Positions 56,671 through 64,000 of a stretch of 64,000 nt of DNA are shown here, one piece after another. Both the position numbers and the translations under genes were made by a program. The stretch's first letter is position 1, and every line of letters begins with the position of its first letter. Under the pieces are notes generated by a model. It saw only the letters and a list, made by a program, of their open reading frames with translations, was not told the DNA's origin and did not search any database. Origin of the DNA: Psychrobacter sp. ANT_WB68 (GTDB lineage: Bacteria; Pseudomonadota; Gammaproteobacteria; Pseudomonadales; Moraxellaceae); contig NZ_VOAZ01000003.1 in the NCBI RefSeq assembly GCF_008369115.1, positions 248,001 through 312,000 of the forward strand, read 5' to 3'.

Positions 56671-57252
56671 CTATTCAGGTAATTTAAAACCATTAATCTG
56701 CGAGCGCGCTTTTTCAATATCACCATCTAATAACAATGGTAATGCCTCAAAGGCGGCGGTTAAAGCGCTATCAATGGCAACTTGCTCATCGGGTGCCGCT
56801 TTGGACAACACGTGACCACTGACTTTAGACTTATGACCAGGATGACCAATACCGATACGCAGGCGATGAAAGTCGTTGCCAATATGTGGCGTGATATCAC
56901 GCAAACCATTATGACCGCCATGACCGCCATCCGTTTTGAGCTTGATGCTGCCAGCTGGAATATCGAGCTCATCATGAGCAATCAGCAATTCATCATTAGC
57001 AATGCCGTAAAAATTGACCATCGGCACCACTGACTGACCGGATTTATTCATAAAGGTGAGTGGCATCAAGAGACGCACATCGTGCCCATGAATTTGCCCG
57101 CGTCCGGTCACCCCGTGAAATTTTTTGTCAGGGGTGAGGGTAATATTAAACTGCTGAGCCAAATGATGGACGAACCAAAATCCTGCATTATGACGCGTAA
57201 ACATATACTGCTGACCAGGATTACCAAGACCGACAATAAGCTTTATGGCCAT
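56671..57252 (-). CDS. pth: Peptidyl-tRNA hydrolase
   Basis: This 193-residue esterase releases tRNA from prematurely dropped peptidyl-tRNA. It shows KLIVGLGNPGQQYMFTRHNAGFWFV with the catalytic His, then LLMPLTFMNKSGQSV, IAHDELDIPAGSIKLKTDGGHGGHNGLRDI and FHRLRIGIGHPGHKSKVSGHVL. The ATG at 57252, preceded by AGGGTG, is preferred to a longer frame beginning at 57303. It follows rplY on the same strand, the common prs-rplY-pth order. Confidence 0.96.
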   Translation of the reverse strand: MAIKLIVGLGNPGQQYMFTRHNAGFWFVHHLAQQFNITLTPDKKFHGVTGRGQIHGHDVRLLMPLTFMNKSGQSVVPMVNFYGIANDELLIAHDELDIPAGSIKLKTDGGHGGHNGLRDITPHIGNDFHRLRIGIGHPGHKSKVSGHVLSKAAPDEQVAIDSALTAAFEALPLLLDGDIEKARSQINGFKLPE

Positions 57253-57419
57253 AAAAACACCCTGCTTAAATTTAATAAATAAGTGATAAGGTTTGAAAAA
57301 CAAGATAAATCCATTCTATTTTCAAACCTTACTTACAAAAACAGCAGGAGATATTCATCACCTGCTATTTTTTTGACTAAACGAACCTTTTGTTATTATA
57401 GCAACCGCAAGGTCTCTAT

Positions 57420-57469
57420 ATAAGGATAAAGGTTGTATATTATTATAAGGATAAAGGTTGTATATTATT
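57420..57469. repeat. Perfect 25-base tandem duplication spanning the rplY stop
   Basis: The unit beginning ATAAGGATAAAGGTTG is present twice, back to back and without mismatch (57420-57444 and 57445-57469). The right-hand copy contains the rplY stop codon (minus strand, 57465-57467); the left-hand copy lies in the 3' untranslated region between rplY and pth. Confidence 0.95.
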
Positions 57470-58139
57470 CGCCGTCTTTCTTGTCTTCAGTAGCTTGGGC
57501 AGTTGCAGGTACGTCAGCTGCATCAACTACTTCAGCGTCAACTTCTTCAACGGTTGGTGGCTGCATGTTAACCACTGTACGGTCGTGTGCATCTTCCATA
57601 TCAAGATCAAAGATGATAACACCTTCAGGCAGTTTGATGTCTGATAGGCGGAATAGATCACCGATTTCCATGCCTGATACGTCAAGTTCTAGGTATTCAG
57701 GTAGTTGTGATGGTAGGCAAACGATTTCAATATCAGTTACTAGCGTTGATAGAATACCACCCGCTTTCGTACCTGGCGCTTCTTCACGACCCGCGAAATG
57801 AACAGGAACGTTCATGTTGATTTTTTGACCTTTCACAACGCGCTGAAAGTCAGCATGCATTGGGAAACCTTTAGCAGGATGGCGTTGCAAGTCTTTGATA
57901 ACGACTTGATGCTCATCACCTTTATCAGTAGTGATGGTCAAGATTTGTGAGAAGAAGGCTTCGTATTCAAGCGACTTTACTAGCTCGTTGATTTTGATTG
58001 AGATAGCCATAGGCTCCTCATTACCACCATAAATGATAGCAGGAACTAGGTTCTGCTTACGTAGGCGGCGGCTCGCACCTTTACCTTGTTGTTCAGCAGA
58101 GCGGTCAACCGCGTTGATTGCAAAATGATCAATAGCCAT
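57465..58139 (-). CDS. rplY: 50S ribosomal protein L25/general stress protein Ctc
   Basis: This 5S-rRNA-binding protein of 224 residues has the long (CTC/TL5) form. The N-terminal L25 domain contains RSAEQQGKGASRRLRKQNLVPAIIYGG, HQVVIKDLQRHPAKGFPMHADFQRV; the C-terminal beta domain contains VPVHFAGREEAPGTKAGGIL, EYLELDVSGMEIGDLFRLSDIKLPEGV. It ends in an acidic Ala/Glu/Asp tail. The ATG at 58139 with AGGAT upstream is chosen over a longer frame at 58181. It is read with pth. Confidence 0.95.
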   Translation of the reverse strand: MAIDHFAINAVDRSAEQQGKGASRRLRKQNLVPAIIYGGNEEPMAISIKINELVKSLEYEAFFSQILTITTDKGDEHQVVIKDLQRHPAKGFPMHADFQRVVKGQKINMNVPVHFAGREEAPGTKAGGILSTLVTDIEIVCLPSQLPEYLELDVSGMEIGDLFRLSDIKLPEGVIIFDLDMEDAHDRTVVNMQPPTVEEVDAEVVDAADVPATAQATEDKKDGE

Positions 58140-58302
58140 GGATATAATCCTATAGAGAGTATGTGAAGTATCTACCAGCAATAATAGACTTGCGACCAGT
58201 CTACCACTGGATAATCAATACTTTAGAAAGTATCAATCATGTCGCTAAGTATAAAAATACCTAAAAATAATAGATGTTAGCTAATGATGAATACAGGCGC
58301 GC

Positions 58303-58331
58303 ATTATACGTGATTTTGTAGCAATAATAAA
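58303..58331 (-). promoter_or_regulatory. Probable promoter of rplY-pth
   Basis: On the minus strand a perfect TATAAT is followed by GCGCGCC, a GC-rich discriminator of the ribosomal type. The -35 position is weak (TTTATT-like). It lies about 165 bases before the rplY start, in the otherwise empty 360-base gap between rplY and the prs terminator. Confidence 0.5.
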
Positions 58332-58499
58332 GACCTACGTAAAATGGCTATATAAAACGCCTAGACAAAACACCTATAATCAGTCCTAAATAAAAAAGGA
58401 TAAATATTATAAAGTACCACTGGAATAAGTTTTTCTTGCTTGCTGTGCTGATACAGAAAAAGTCTATGTGTAAAAGTAGCTTAAAAATAGGGCACAAAA

Positions 58500-58536
58500 A
58501 AAGCGCCAAGCAATAAAACTTAGCGCTTTTTTTAGC
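58500..58536 (-). terminator. Intrinsic terminator after prs
   Basis: AAAGCGCCAAG / CTTAGCGCTTT stem with A/T runs on both sides lies 25 bases past the prs stop (leftward). It suggests that rplY-pth form a separate transcript. Confidence 0.85.
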
Positions 58537-58559
58537 AGAAGAGAATCTTAAGCGTCAGA

Positions 58560-59507
58560 CTAGGCATCAAACATAGCGCTGATAGATTCTTCGTTATTGA
58601 TACGGCGCAAGCTTTCAGCCAGCATCGGTGCAATACTCACTTGGCGAATTTTGCTACAGGCTTTAGCAGCATCAGACAGTGGAATGGTATCAGTAACCAC
58701 AATCTCATCCAATGCCGACTCGCTGATATTTTTTAGCGCATTACCCGATAGGACAGGGTGGGTAATGTAAGCCAATACGCGGCGAGCGCCGTTTGCTTTT
58801 AATGCTTCAGCGGCTTTGCATAAAGTACCTGCAGTATCAACCATATCATCAACGATGACACAATCACGGTCACGGACATCACCGATGATATGCATCACTT
58901 GTGACTCATTGGCACGAGCACGGCGTTTATCAATAATCGCCATGTCAGTGTCGCCTAATTGCTTAGCCATGGCACGCGCACGTACCACACCGCCAACGTC
59001 AGGTGAAACCACCATGATATTGTCGTAATCTTGTTTTTTGAGGTCGTTTAATAATACAGGGGTGCCGTAGATGTTATCGACAGGGATATCAAAGAAGCCC
59101 TGAATCTGATCTGAATGCAAATCAACGGTCATGACGCGATCTATACTAACGATGTTTAACATGTCAGCGACGACTTTAGCAGAGATAGGCACACGAGCTG
59201 AACGAGGACGACGGTCTTGACGCGCATAACCAAAATACGGCATGACTGCTGTGATACGACCAGCACTAGAGCGACGCAAGGCGTCAGCCATCATCATGAT
59301 TTCCATCAAATTGTCGTTGGTCGGTGCACAAGTAGGCTGCATGATAAACACGTCTTTACCGCGCACGTGTTCTTTGATTTCTACGGCAATTTCGCCATCA
59401 GAAAAACGCGTGATGTCAGCTTTACCAAGAGGTATATGGAGATGATCGGCTACGGTTTTTGCTAATTCAGGGTGGGCATTACCCGTAAAAATCGCCAAAT
59501 AAGGCAT
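58560..59507 (-). CDS. prs: Ribose-phosphate pyrophosphokinase
   Basis: This 315-residue enzyme makes PRPP from ribose 5-phosphate and ATP for nucleotide, His and Trp synthesis. It contains [33 protein letters not shown], the flexible-loop region [49 protein letters not shown] and the PRPP-binding [14 protein letters not shown]. It lies downstream of two tRNA-Gln genes on the same strand, as in many gammaproteobacteria, and is probably co-transcribed with them. Confidence 0.97.
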   Translation of the reverse strand: MPYLAIFTGNAHPELAKTVADHLHIPLGKADITRFSDGEIAVEIKEHVRGKDVFIMQPTCAPTNDNLMEIMMMADALRRSSAGRITAVMPYFGYARQDRRPRSARVPISAKVVADMLNIVSIDRVMTVDLHSDQIQGFFDIPVDNIYGTPVLLNDLKKQDYDNIMVVSPDVGGVVRARAMAKQLGDTDMAIIDKRRARANESQVMHIIGDVRDRDCVIVDDMVDTAGTLCKAAEALKANGARRVLAYITHPVLSGNALKNISESALDEIVVTDTIPLSDAAKACSKIRQVSIAPMLAESLRRINNEESISAMFDA

Positions 59508-59617
59508 GACAGAAGTCCTATTGATTGACTCAAGCAGCGACCGCTAAGCAGTGTCAAACTGCTCAAATTCAGAAAAGAGTGGAGAAAAGTATTGATGACT
59601 ACTATTACAGTAAAAAA

Positions 59618-59693
59618 TGGCAGGGGTAGCTGGACTCGAACCAACGGATGTCAGGATCAAAACCTGATGCCTTACCAACTTGGCTATACCCCT
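59618..59693 (-). tRNA. tRNA-Gln (anticodon TTG), copy 2
   Basis: A 76-base tRNA on the minus strand. Acceptor arms AGGGGTA / TACCCCT, discriminator G and encoded CCA. The anticodon loop TTTTGAT gives TTG. It is identical in sequence to the copy at 59935-60010 and lies 110 bases before prs. Confidence 0.97.
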
Positions 59694-59833
59694 GTAATAT
59701 CTAGGCTGTGTACGTCGATATCTAATCATAGCTTTTAACAGTTATTCTTAAAATAGCGTCACGACCTGTTCGTTATCTAATAAACGGATAAACCGTCTAC
59801 AACATAACTTTTCCCCAACGGTGTTCATTGCGA

Positions 59834-59863
59834 ACTATACCGAAACTGGGATAACATTGTCAA
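59834..59863 (-). promoter_or_regulatory. Probable sigma-70 promoter for tRNA-Gln copy 2 and prs
   Basis: Minus strand: TTGACA, an 18-base spacer and TATAGT, about 140 bases upstream of the tRNA. It would provide transcription of the second tRNA and prs in addition to read-through from the first. Confidence 0.6.
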
Positions 59864-59934
59864 TGTCAATAAGATAAGCGGTTATCTATAAACGGCTTAT
59901 AATAAGTACACATCAAATGCTTTGAGCTTAAAAA

Positions 59935-60010
59935 TGGCAGGGGTAGCTGGACTCGAACCAACGGATGTCAGGATCAAAACCTGATGCCTTACCAACTTGG
60001 CTATACCCCT
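59935..60010 (-). tRNA. tRNA-Gln (anticodon TTG), copy 1
   Basis: Identical 76-base sequence to the copy at 59618-59693, including encoded CCA. The two genes are separated by 241 bases of unrelated sequence, indicating duplication or conversion of the tRNA alone. Confidence 0.97.
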
Positions 60011-60023
60011 ATTGAGGCGACCT

Positions 60024-60051
60024 ATTATAAATAAGTTTTCAGATTTTGCAA
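60024..60051 (-). promoter_or_regulatory. Sigma-70 promoter of tRNA-Gln copy 1
   Basis: Minus strand: TTGCAA, a 16-base spacer and a perfect TATAAT, 13 bases before the mature tRNA 5' end, followed by AGGTCGCC. Confidence 0.8.
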
Positions 60052-60182
60052 GGTCTTTAGGTGTTTTTATGGCTTTTATTCGAAACTAAGCGAATTATCC
60101 TAAGTCCCATAACTACTATTGTAGTGAATAGAGGTTTTTTATTACGTCTTTCAATCGTAAGCTAATGCTGTGCGAGTTACTT

Positions 60183-60761
60183 TTAGACGAGAGGATTCAC
60201 CACTCTACCACTCATAAACACCGCAGGTTCTGTCAAACAAGCTGTATTTTTTGGGTCATCGATAACGGTGTCACCTTTTAGTAAATAGTAACTACCTATT
60301 TGCTCTTTAATTATACCGCTAGTGACAACTTCCTCACCAAGTTTAACTTTGGTTCCATTTAGAGAAATGGTTTGTTCATTCTCAAAAAGAATGGCTCTAT
60401 CGGGATAAAAAATAGGACTAAGATACTCGTTGTTGTTTTTGACAAAGTATAAGCAGTTATTTTTGATAACGTATTTACCTTTGAAAACAAAATTTATCTC
60501 TCGCATTGAAAGAGTAGTGGCATAAGTAAATAGTTCAGCAGGTGAGCTGTCTTGAGAATATTGCTGAGAAACAGCAATCTTTTGAAGATTGTCTTTTGCT
60601 TTTATATCTAATTGCTGTGGTAAAGCTATATTATCGGACAAGCGATTAGGATTAGAGTCACCCCGCGATTTGGGTAGTGACGTACATCCAGCTAAACCTG
60701 ATGACAGGTATACAAAAACCGCAGCTGCTATTAGACTCTTATGTAAATATAAATGGCTCAT
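60183..60761 (-). CDS. Lipoprotein of unknown function
   Basis: This 192-residue lipoprotein has a signal ending in the lipobox L-A-G-C. The mature part is a Ser/Asn/Arg linker, a helix-poor domain with FVFKGKYVIKNNCLYFVKNNNEYLSPIFYPDRAILFENEQTI, then TKVKLGEEVVTSGIIKEQIG, and a C-terminal Cys in NTACLTEPAVFMSGRVV. The pattern of a short conserved Cys pair and beta strands suggests a small beta-barrel, but I recognise no family. It lies between ispE and the tRNA-Gln genes, where most gammaproteobacteria have nothing. The ATG at 60761 follows AGGTGG and starts the signal peptide, so it is preferred over a frame opening at 60806. Confidence 0.7.
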   Translation of the reverse strand: MSHLYLHKSLIAAAVFVYLSSGLAGCTSLPKSRGDSNPNRLSDNIALPQQLDIKAKDNLQKIAVSQQYSQDSSPAELFTYATTLSMREINFVFKGKYVIKNNCLYFVKNNNEYLSPIFYPDRAILFENEQTISLNGTKVKLGEEVVTSGIIKEQIGSYYLLKGDTVIDDPKNTACLTEPAVFMSGRVVNPLV

Positions 60762-60858
60762 ATCAATACCACCTATTTTAGAGTTTGAGTAGTGCACGCT
60801 CAGCACATAGAAAAAATACGTACCTCTTAAAAACGGTGCGTTGGATGCAAGTTATCTC

Positions 60859-61839
60859 TTAAGTATTAGCTTGCAAATTCCCCGCTACATACCCCGCACA
60901 AGGCGCCTCTGCAATCCATTTTGCCAAAATCGCCTTATCCGTAGCAATACTCGCATCTAATGGCAAAAATACGGCACTACCAGAGCCGGTCATCCGTGCT
61001 GTGCCCAATAATTGTGACTCTAACCCTTGCAAATATCGTAGCGCTTCATTGACGGCAGGAGCGAGGCTGGTGACTATAGGCGTAAAGACATTTTGATAAG
61101 GCGTGTTTAAATATTGCACATAATCATGGGATTGGTTCTTAATAGTTTCAATTGGTAGCTCAGAGATATCTCTCTGTAGCTTGGGGTGCGCGAACAGTTC
61201 GGCAGTATTGACATGGGCAGCAGGTGTCAAGATTAAATATTGTTGATCTGGCAAATCAATGGCAGTTAATTGCTCACCAATGCCCATGGCAATCGCATCT
61301 TGTCCAAAAATAAAGATCGGTACATCCGCGCCCACTTTAGCACCGATTTTTATTAGTTCATTTTGAGTGAGGTTAAGCTGCCAAATCTCATTTAAGACTG
61401 ATAATGTTATCGCAGCATTGGATGAGCCACCACCTAAGCCTGCGCCCATTGGTAAGTTTTTGTCTAAGGTAATTTGTATCTGTGGCAACTGTTTGGGTAG
61501 CCTATTTGATTCTATGGCGGCTGCCAGTAGGGCGCTAGCCGCTTTAAAGATTAAATTGTCCTCTATGCTGCTTGTTATGGTTTCTGCACCAGCTAACGTT
61601 AGTAGCTGACCACACAGGTTATCAGTATCTATGGCGCTACTATCTACTAGGCTATCAATAGTAGCTATTGCGTTATCTATGGCCGAAAAATGCAGATAAT
61701 CGCCCCAGTTGAGCAAACGAAAGACGGTTTGCAAGTCATGATAGCCATCAGCACGCTTACCGTTAATATGCAAAAATAAATTGATCTTTGCTGGTGATAA
61801 GCGTGTGACAACCGATGTTGCTGTAGTACTTTTGGTCAT
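60859..61839 (-). CDS. ispE: 4-diphosphocytidyl-2-C-methyl-D-erythritol kinase
   Basis: This GHMP kinase of 326 residues acts in the MEP isoprenoid pathway. It shows [28 protein letters not shown], the ATP-binding [18 protein letters not shown] loop, [22 protein letters not shown] and the GHMP C-terminal [14 protein letters not shown]. It is somewhat longer than E. coli IspE (283), with extra residues around 80-110 and 225-245. It lies 51 bases after lolB on the same strand, the classical lolB-ispE pair. Confidence 0.95.
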   Translation of the reverse strand: MTKSTTATSVVTRLSPAKINLFLHINGKRADGYHDLQTVFRLLNWGDYLHFSAIDNAIATIDSLVDSSAIDTDNLCGQLLTLAGAETITSSIEDNLIFKAASALLAAAIESNRLPKQLPQIQITLDKNLPMGAGLGGGSSNAAITLSVLNEIWQLNLTQNELIKIGAKVGADVPIFIFGQDAIAMGIGEQLTAIDLPDQQYLILTPAAHVNTAELFAHPKLQRDISELPIETIKNQSHDYVQYLNTPYQNVFTPIVTSLAPAVNEALRYLQGLESQLLGTARMTGSGSAVFLPLDASIATDKAILAKWIAEAPCAGYVAGNLQANT

Positions 61840-61890
61840 AGATAGCTGTCTTTATGAATAGTTGGTCAAGATAATAATAAGTTCTGCGTG

Positions 61891-62532
61891 TTATTGTTTT
61901 TGATGGTCAATGGTCATCACCACTTTATTACCTTGTGATTGAATCGCGCTGATTTTATTTGGCAGTTTATCATTGCCTTTATAAGTGAAGTTGGCTTGCC
62001 ATTCACCATTAACTGAGCTAACCAAACGGTTCTGAGCATCCAGTTGTGGCGCGCTGTCTGAAGGTGCTGGGCGCCCAGATATCCAATATGGCATTTGTGA
62101 GATAGGTGCTTGCCAACCCGTGGCTTTTTTTAGCAAGGTTTCAGGATCATCAGCGGTTAAGGTGCCTGTTTTTTCGCTCACTAAAGTAGCTGACTGACCA
62201 TTATATTCGATATTGGTTTTGCCAATACCTAATGCGCCAATCAATTCGATGGCAAAGCGGTCATTTTGTTGACCCCAGGCATAAAACGCACTACCGCCTT
62301 GGTTTCCTGTATTGTCCTTGCCAGGCGTTGTCACCCCGATTTTGCCAGTGATATTAAAGTTTTCAAGCTTTTTAGGTTGTTCAGCGTTTTGACCTTGGAT
62401 GGTAGTGCTAGGCTGGATGGTGGCGTTGGCGGTTTTCATTGACTGGCAACCAGAAGTAATAACGAGCGCTGTGGTTAAAGCAGTGAATAGCGCAAGTTTA
62501 GTTGGCTGGTGGTTTTTTATTAATACGGACAT
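61891..62532 (-). CDS. lolB: Outer-membrane lipoprotein insertase LolB
   Basis: LolB receives lipoproteins from LolA and inserts them into the outer membrane. The 213-residue precursor has a signal peptide with lipobox T-S-G-C. Recognisable parts are NFNITGKIGVTTP, GSAFYAWGQQNDRFAIELIGALGIGKTNIEYNGQSATL, the LLKKATGWQAPISQMPYWISGRPAP block (very typical of LolB) and the C-terminal ISAIQSQGNKVVMTIDHQ. It is upstream of ispE, its usual neighbour. Confidence 0.93.
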   Translation of the reverse strand: MSVLIKNHQPTKLALFTALTTALVITSGCQSMKTANATIQPSTTIQGQNAEQPKKLENFNITGKIGVTTPGKDNTGNQGGSAFYAWGQQNDRFAIELIGALGIGKTNIEYNGQSATLVSEKTGTLTADDPETLLKKATGWQAPISQMPYWISGRPAPSDSAPQLDAQNRLVSSVNGEWQANFTYKGNDKLPNKISAIQSQGNKVVMTIDHQKQ

Positions 62533-62762
62533 GGTTGTTCCTCAAAAGTGACAAATTTACAAAATCAATGTTTAGAAGTTTCGATAATTAGAGATTTCAA
62601 AAAAACTGTTTCGAAAAGAGAGTAGCTTAAGCGCTATTTGTTACTCGGTGATGCGTGGCTGTTCATTTCTTATAACTGGCGTGTAGTTTTTATGGCAACC
62701 GTTTTTCTGCTTTTATCCGCATTTTATTGTGAGTATCAAATAGGCTTTAGCACAATAGAAAG

Positions 62763-64000
62763 TTAATAGAGCTGTATACGGTCGTTAACGTTGCGCTGCC
62801 CGAATGAGAAACGCTGTTGTAAATCTGTGAGTAATGCCTCAACTTTTTCATTGTTCCCCAAACCTTGATAAGCGCGTAGCAAGAGCGTGCCTGAACGCAG
62901 GGTTGGGAAGACGTCATAGGGCGTTTGTAGATAGTCGATGACTTGCTGGTAGTTCTCAGTCGCTAAGGCATCCGCTGCCAGTACGTTCAATGCTTGCAAG
63001 TGCAGCTCATTGTCATAACGCGGGTCATCATAACGGATTTGGATGATGGCCGTTGCCATCGCCAAAGCTTGCTCAGAGCTGCGTTCATTAGCTAGCAGTA
63101 GTTGTGCGTAGCTAAGCTGATAAGAAAGGTTGGTCGGGTCGAGCGCTTGCAAATGGTTCAGCAAGGTACGCTTAACAATATAATCGTTTTTGTCATCAAG
63201 CAATTGGGCGCGAGCAAATAGGAGCATCTCATTATTGGGGTATTTGCGACTGGCGCGCGTTAATAAACGTAGCGCCTCATCGGATTCATTTTGCTGCCAC
63301 AAGATATCCGCTTGCATCACAAAGCTATCAGGTGCGAAGACGCTAAAGTCTTTACGCAGCTTTTCTAGAGTGGCGACGGCTGCATCGACGTCATCATTGA
63401 GCAGCTCAAACGACACCACTTTTCGGCGCGCTTCTAATACTAAGTCCTCTTGCATGACGCCATTGAGATAGTATTTTGCTTGCTCAAAGCGCTGTTGACG
63501 CTCGGCACTGATACCAAGATAGTAATAGGCTTGATCTAGGTAAGCCGGACTTTTAGCCAACATATTAAGTAGTTGGTCAGCACTGGCGTACTCTTCAACG
63601 TCCAAGCTAACAAGCGCTGCTAGCAAAGTGATTTCCTCATCATCGACAAAGCGCTCATGAGCGTCAAGCAACAGTTGCCAAGCCTGCTCGTTTTGTTTCA
63701 AGTCAAGTAAGTAGCGAATCTCATATAAGTATAGGCTTTTGCTATCAGGGTTACGTAGACGTGCTTGGCTGACATAGTTGATGACCGTCTCTGATGGCTC
63801 GGTTTTGCGCAATATATCGGCTCTTAAAGTGATAAAAGGCACATAGTCGGGCTGACGCGCTAAGGCGCGATCGATATGGACAATGGCGATTTCAGGCTCA
63901 TTAAACTGATAGAGCAAACCGGCTTTTAATACCGAGAGGGAGGCGTTTTGCTCACTATCGATAGGTTGCAGAGCGGCGAGTAGTTCGCGTTTGTCTTCAT
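62763..64000 (-). CDS. TPR-repeat protein (5' end outside the window)
   Basis: The frame is open to the window edge, so at least 412 residues are visible and the N-terminus is missing. The sequence consists of degenerate tetratricopeptide helices: YYLGISAERQQRFEQAKYYLNGV, ADILWQQNESDEALRLLTRASRKYPNNEMLLFARAQLL, LSYAQLLLANERSSEQALAMATAII and LLLRAYQGLGNNEKVEALLTDLQQRFSF. Proteins of this kind upstream of lolB in gammaproteobacteria are often outer-membrane-associated TPR lipoproteins, but the signal region cannot be seen here. It reads into lolB after a 230-base gap. Confidence 0.85.
   Translation of the reverse strand, partial: EDKRELLAALQPIDSEQNASLSVLKAGLLYQFNEPEIAIVHIDRALARQPDYVPFITLRADILRKTEPSETVINYVSQARLRNPDSKSLYLYEIRYLLDLKQNEQAWQLLLDAHERFVDDEEITLLAALVSLDVEEYASADQLLNMLAKSPAYLDQAYYYLGISAERQQRFEQAKYYLNGVMQEDLVLEARRKVVSFELLNDDVDAAVATLEKLRKDFSVFAPDSFVMQADILWQQNESDEALRLLTRASRKYPNNEMLLFARAQLLDDKNDYIVKRTLLNHLQALDPTNLSYQLSYAQLLLANERSSEQALAMATAIIQIRYDDPRYDNELHLQALNVLAADALATENYQQVIDYLQTPYDVFPTLRSGTLLLRAYQGLGNNEKVEALLTDLQQRFSFGQRNVNDRIQLY

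Overview
The window looks like chromosomal DNA of a Psychrobacter-like member of the Moraxellaceae. This rests on the moderate G+C content, gammaproteobacterial gene orders (lolB-ispE-tRNA-Gln-prs-rplY-pth, dapA-[bamC]-purC, pabC-mltG-tmk), a very large PlsB, a desaturase/ferredoxin-reductase lipid pair, and several housekeeping enzymes carrying Asp/Ser/Lys/Asn-rich inserts. No phage, plasmid, insertion sequence or CRISPR array was seen.

Layout. 1-5 kb: a DUF1328 membrane peptide, PhhB, a small GNAT, then a membrane fatty acid desaturase with its electron-donating reductase. 5-16 kb: EttA, PlsB, YbaK, a CHMI-type tautomerase, a secreted protein, an acyl-CoA dehydrogenase, a FUSC-family membrane protein and AroE. 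16-22 kb: a lipoprotein, PabC, an inserted AT-rich restriction cassette (DpnD-like gene, an unrecognised 166-residue gene, and a DpnI homologue with all catalytic and zinc residues), then MltG and Tmk. 22-31 kb: a CPA-type antiporter with a repeat-bearing acidic tail, an HtrA protease, a metallophosphoesterase-fold protein that has lost its metal ligands, DapA, a very short BamC-position lipoprotein and PurC. 31-36 kb: a stress/envelope stretch with a LEA-like hydrophilin, a 3-methyladenine glycosylase, a YqfO-like protein, three related small lipoproteins, CsbD, and a non-coding locus with the marks of a GacA-controlled CsrB/Rsm-type sRNA. 36-53 kb: a TetR regulator, a molybdopterin oxidoreductase, DadA, YgfZ, YjdM, HemL, an acyl-CoA ligase, a DUF962 protein, Ppx, a short AccA, TilS, ProC, YggT and ThiD. 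53-64 kb: tRNA-Ser(GCT), tRNA-Arg(ACG), an RDD protein, a probably decayed membrane locus, PanD, Pth, L25, Prs, two identical tRNA-Gln(TTG) genes, an unrecognised lipoprotein, IspE, LolB and a TPR protein cut by the window edge.

The strongest signals outside ordinary genes are two. The first is the 35.1-35.5 kb locus: a perfect TGTAAG-N6-CTTACA palindrome is followed by seven AGGAT motifs, at least five of them in the loops of short hairpins, and then by a strong intrinsic terminator. This is the architecture of an RNA that sequesters CsrA/RsmA. The second is the DpnI-like cassette wedged between pabC and mltG, with an unrecognised gene on the opposite strand between the dpnC and dpnD homologues. 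Functional calls come from recognising family motifs by eye; no database search was run.
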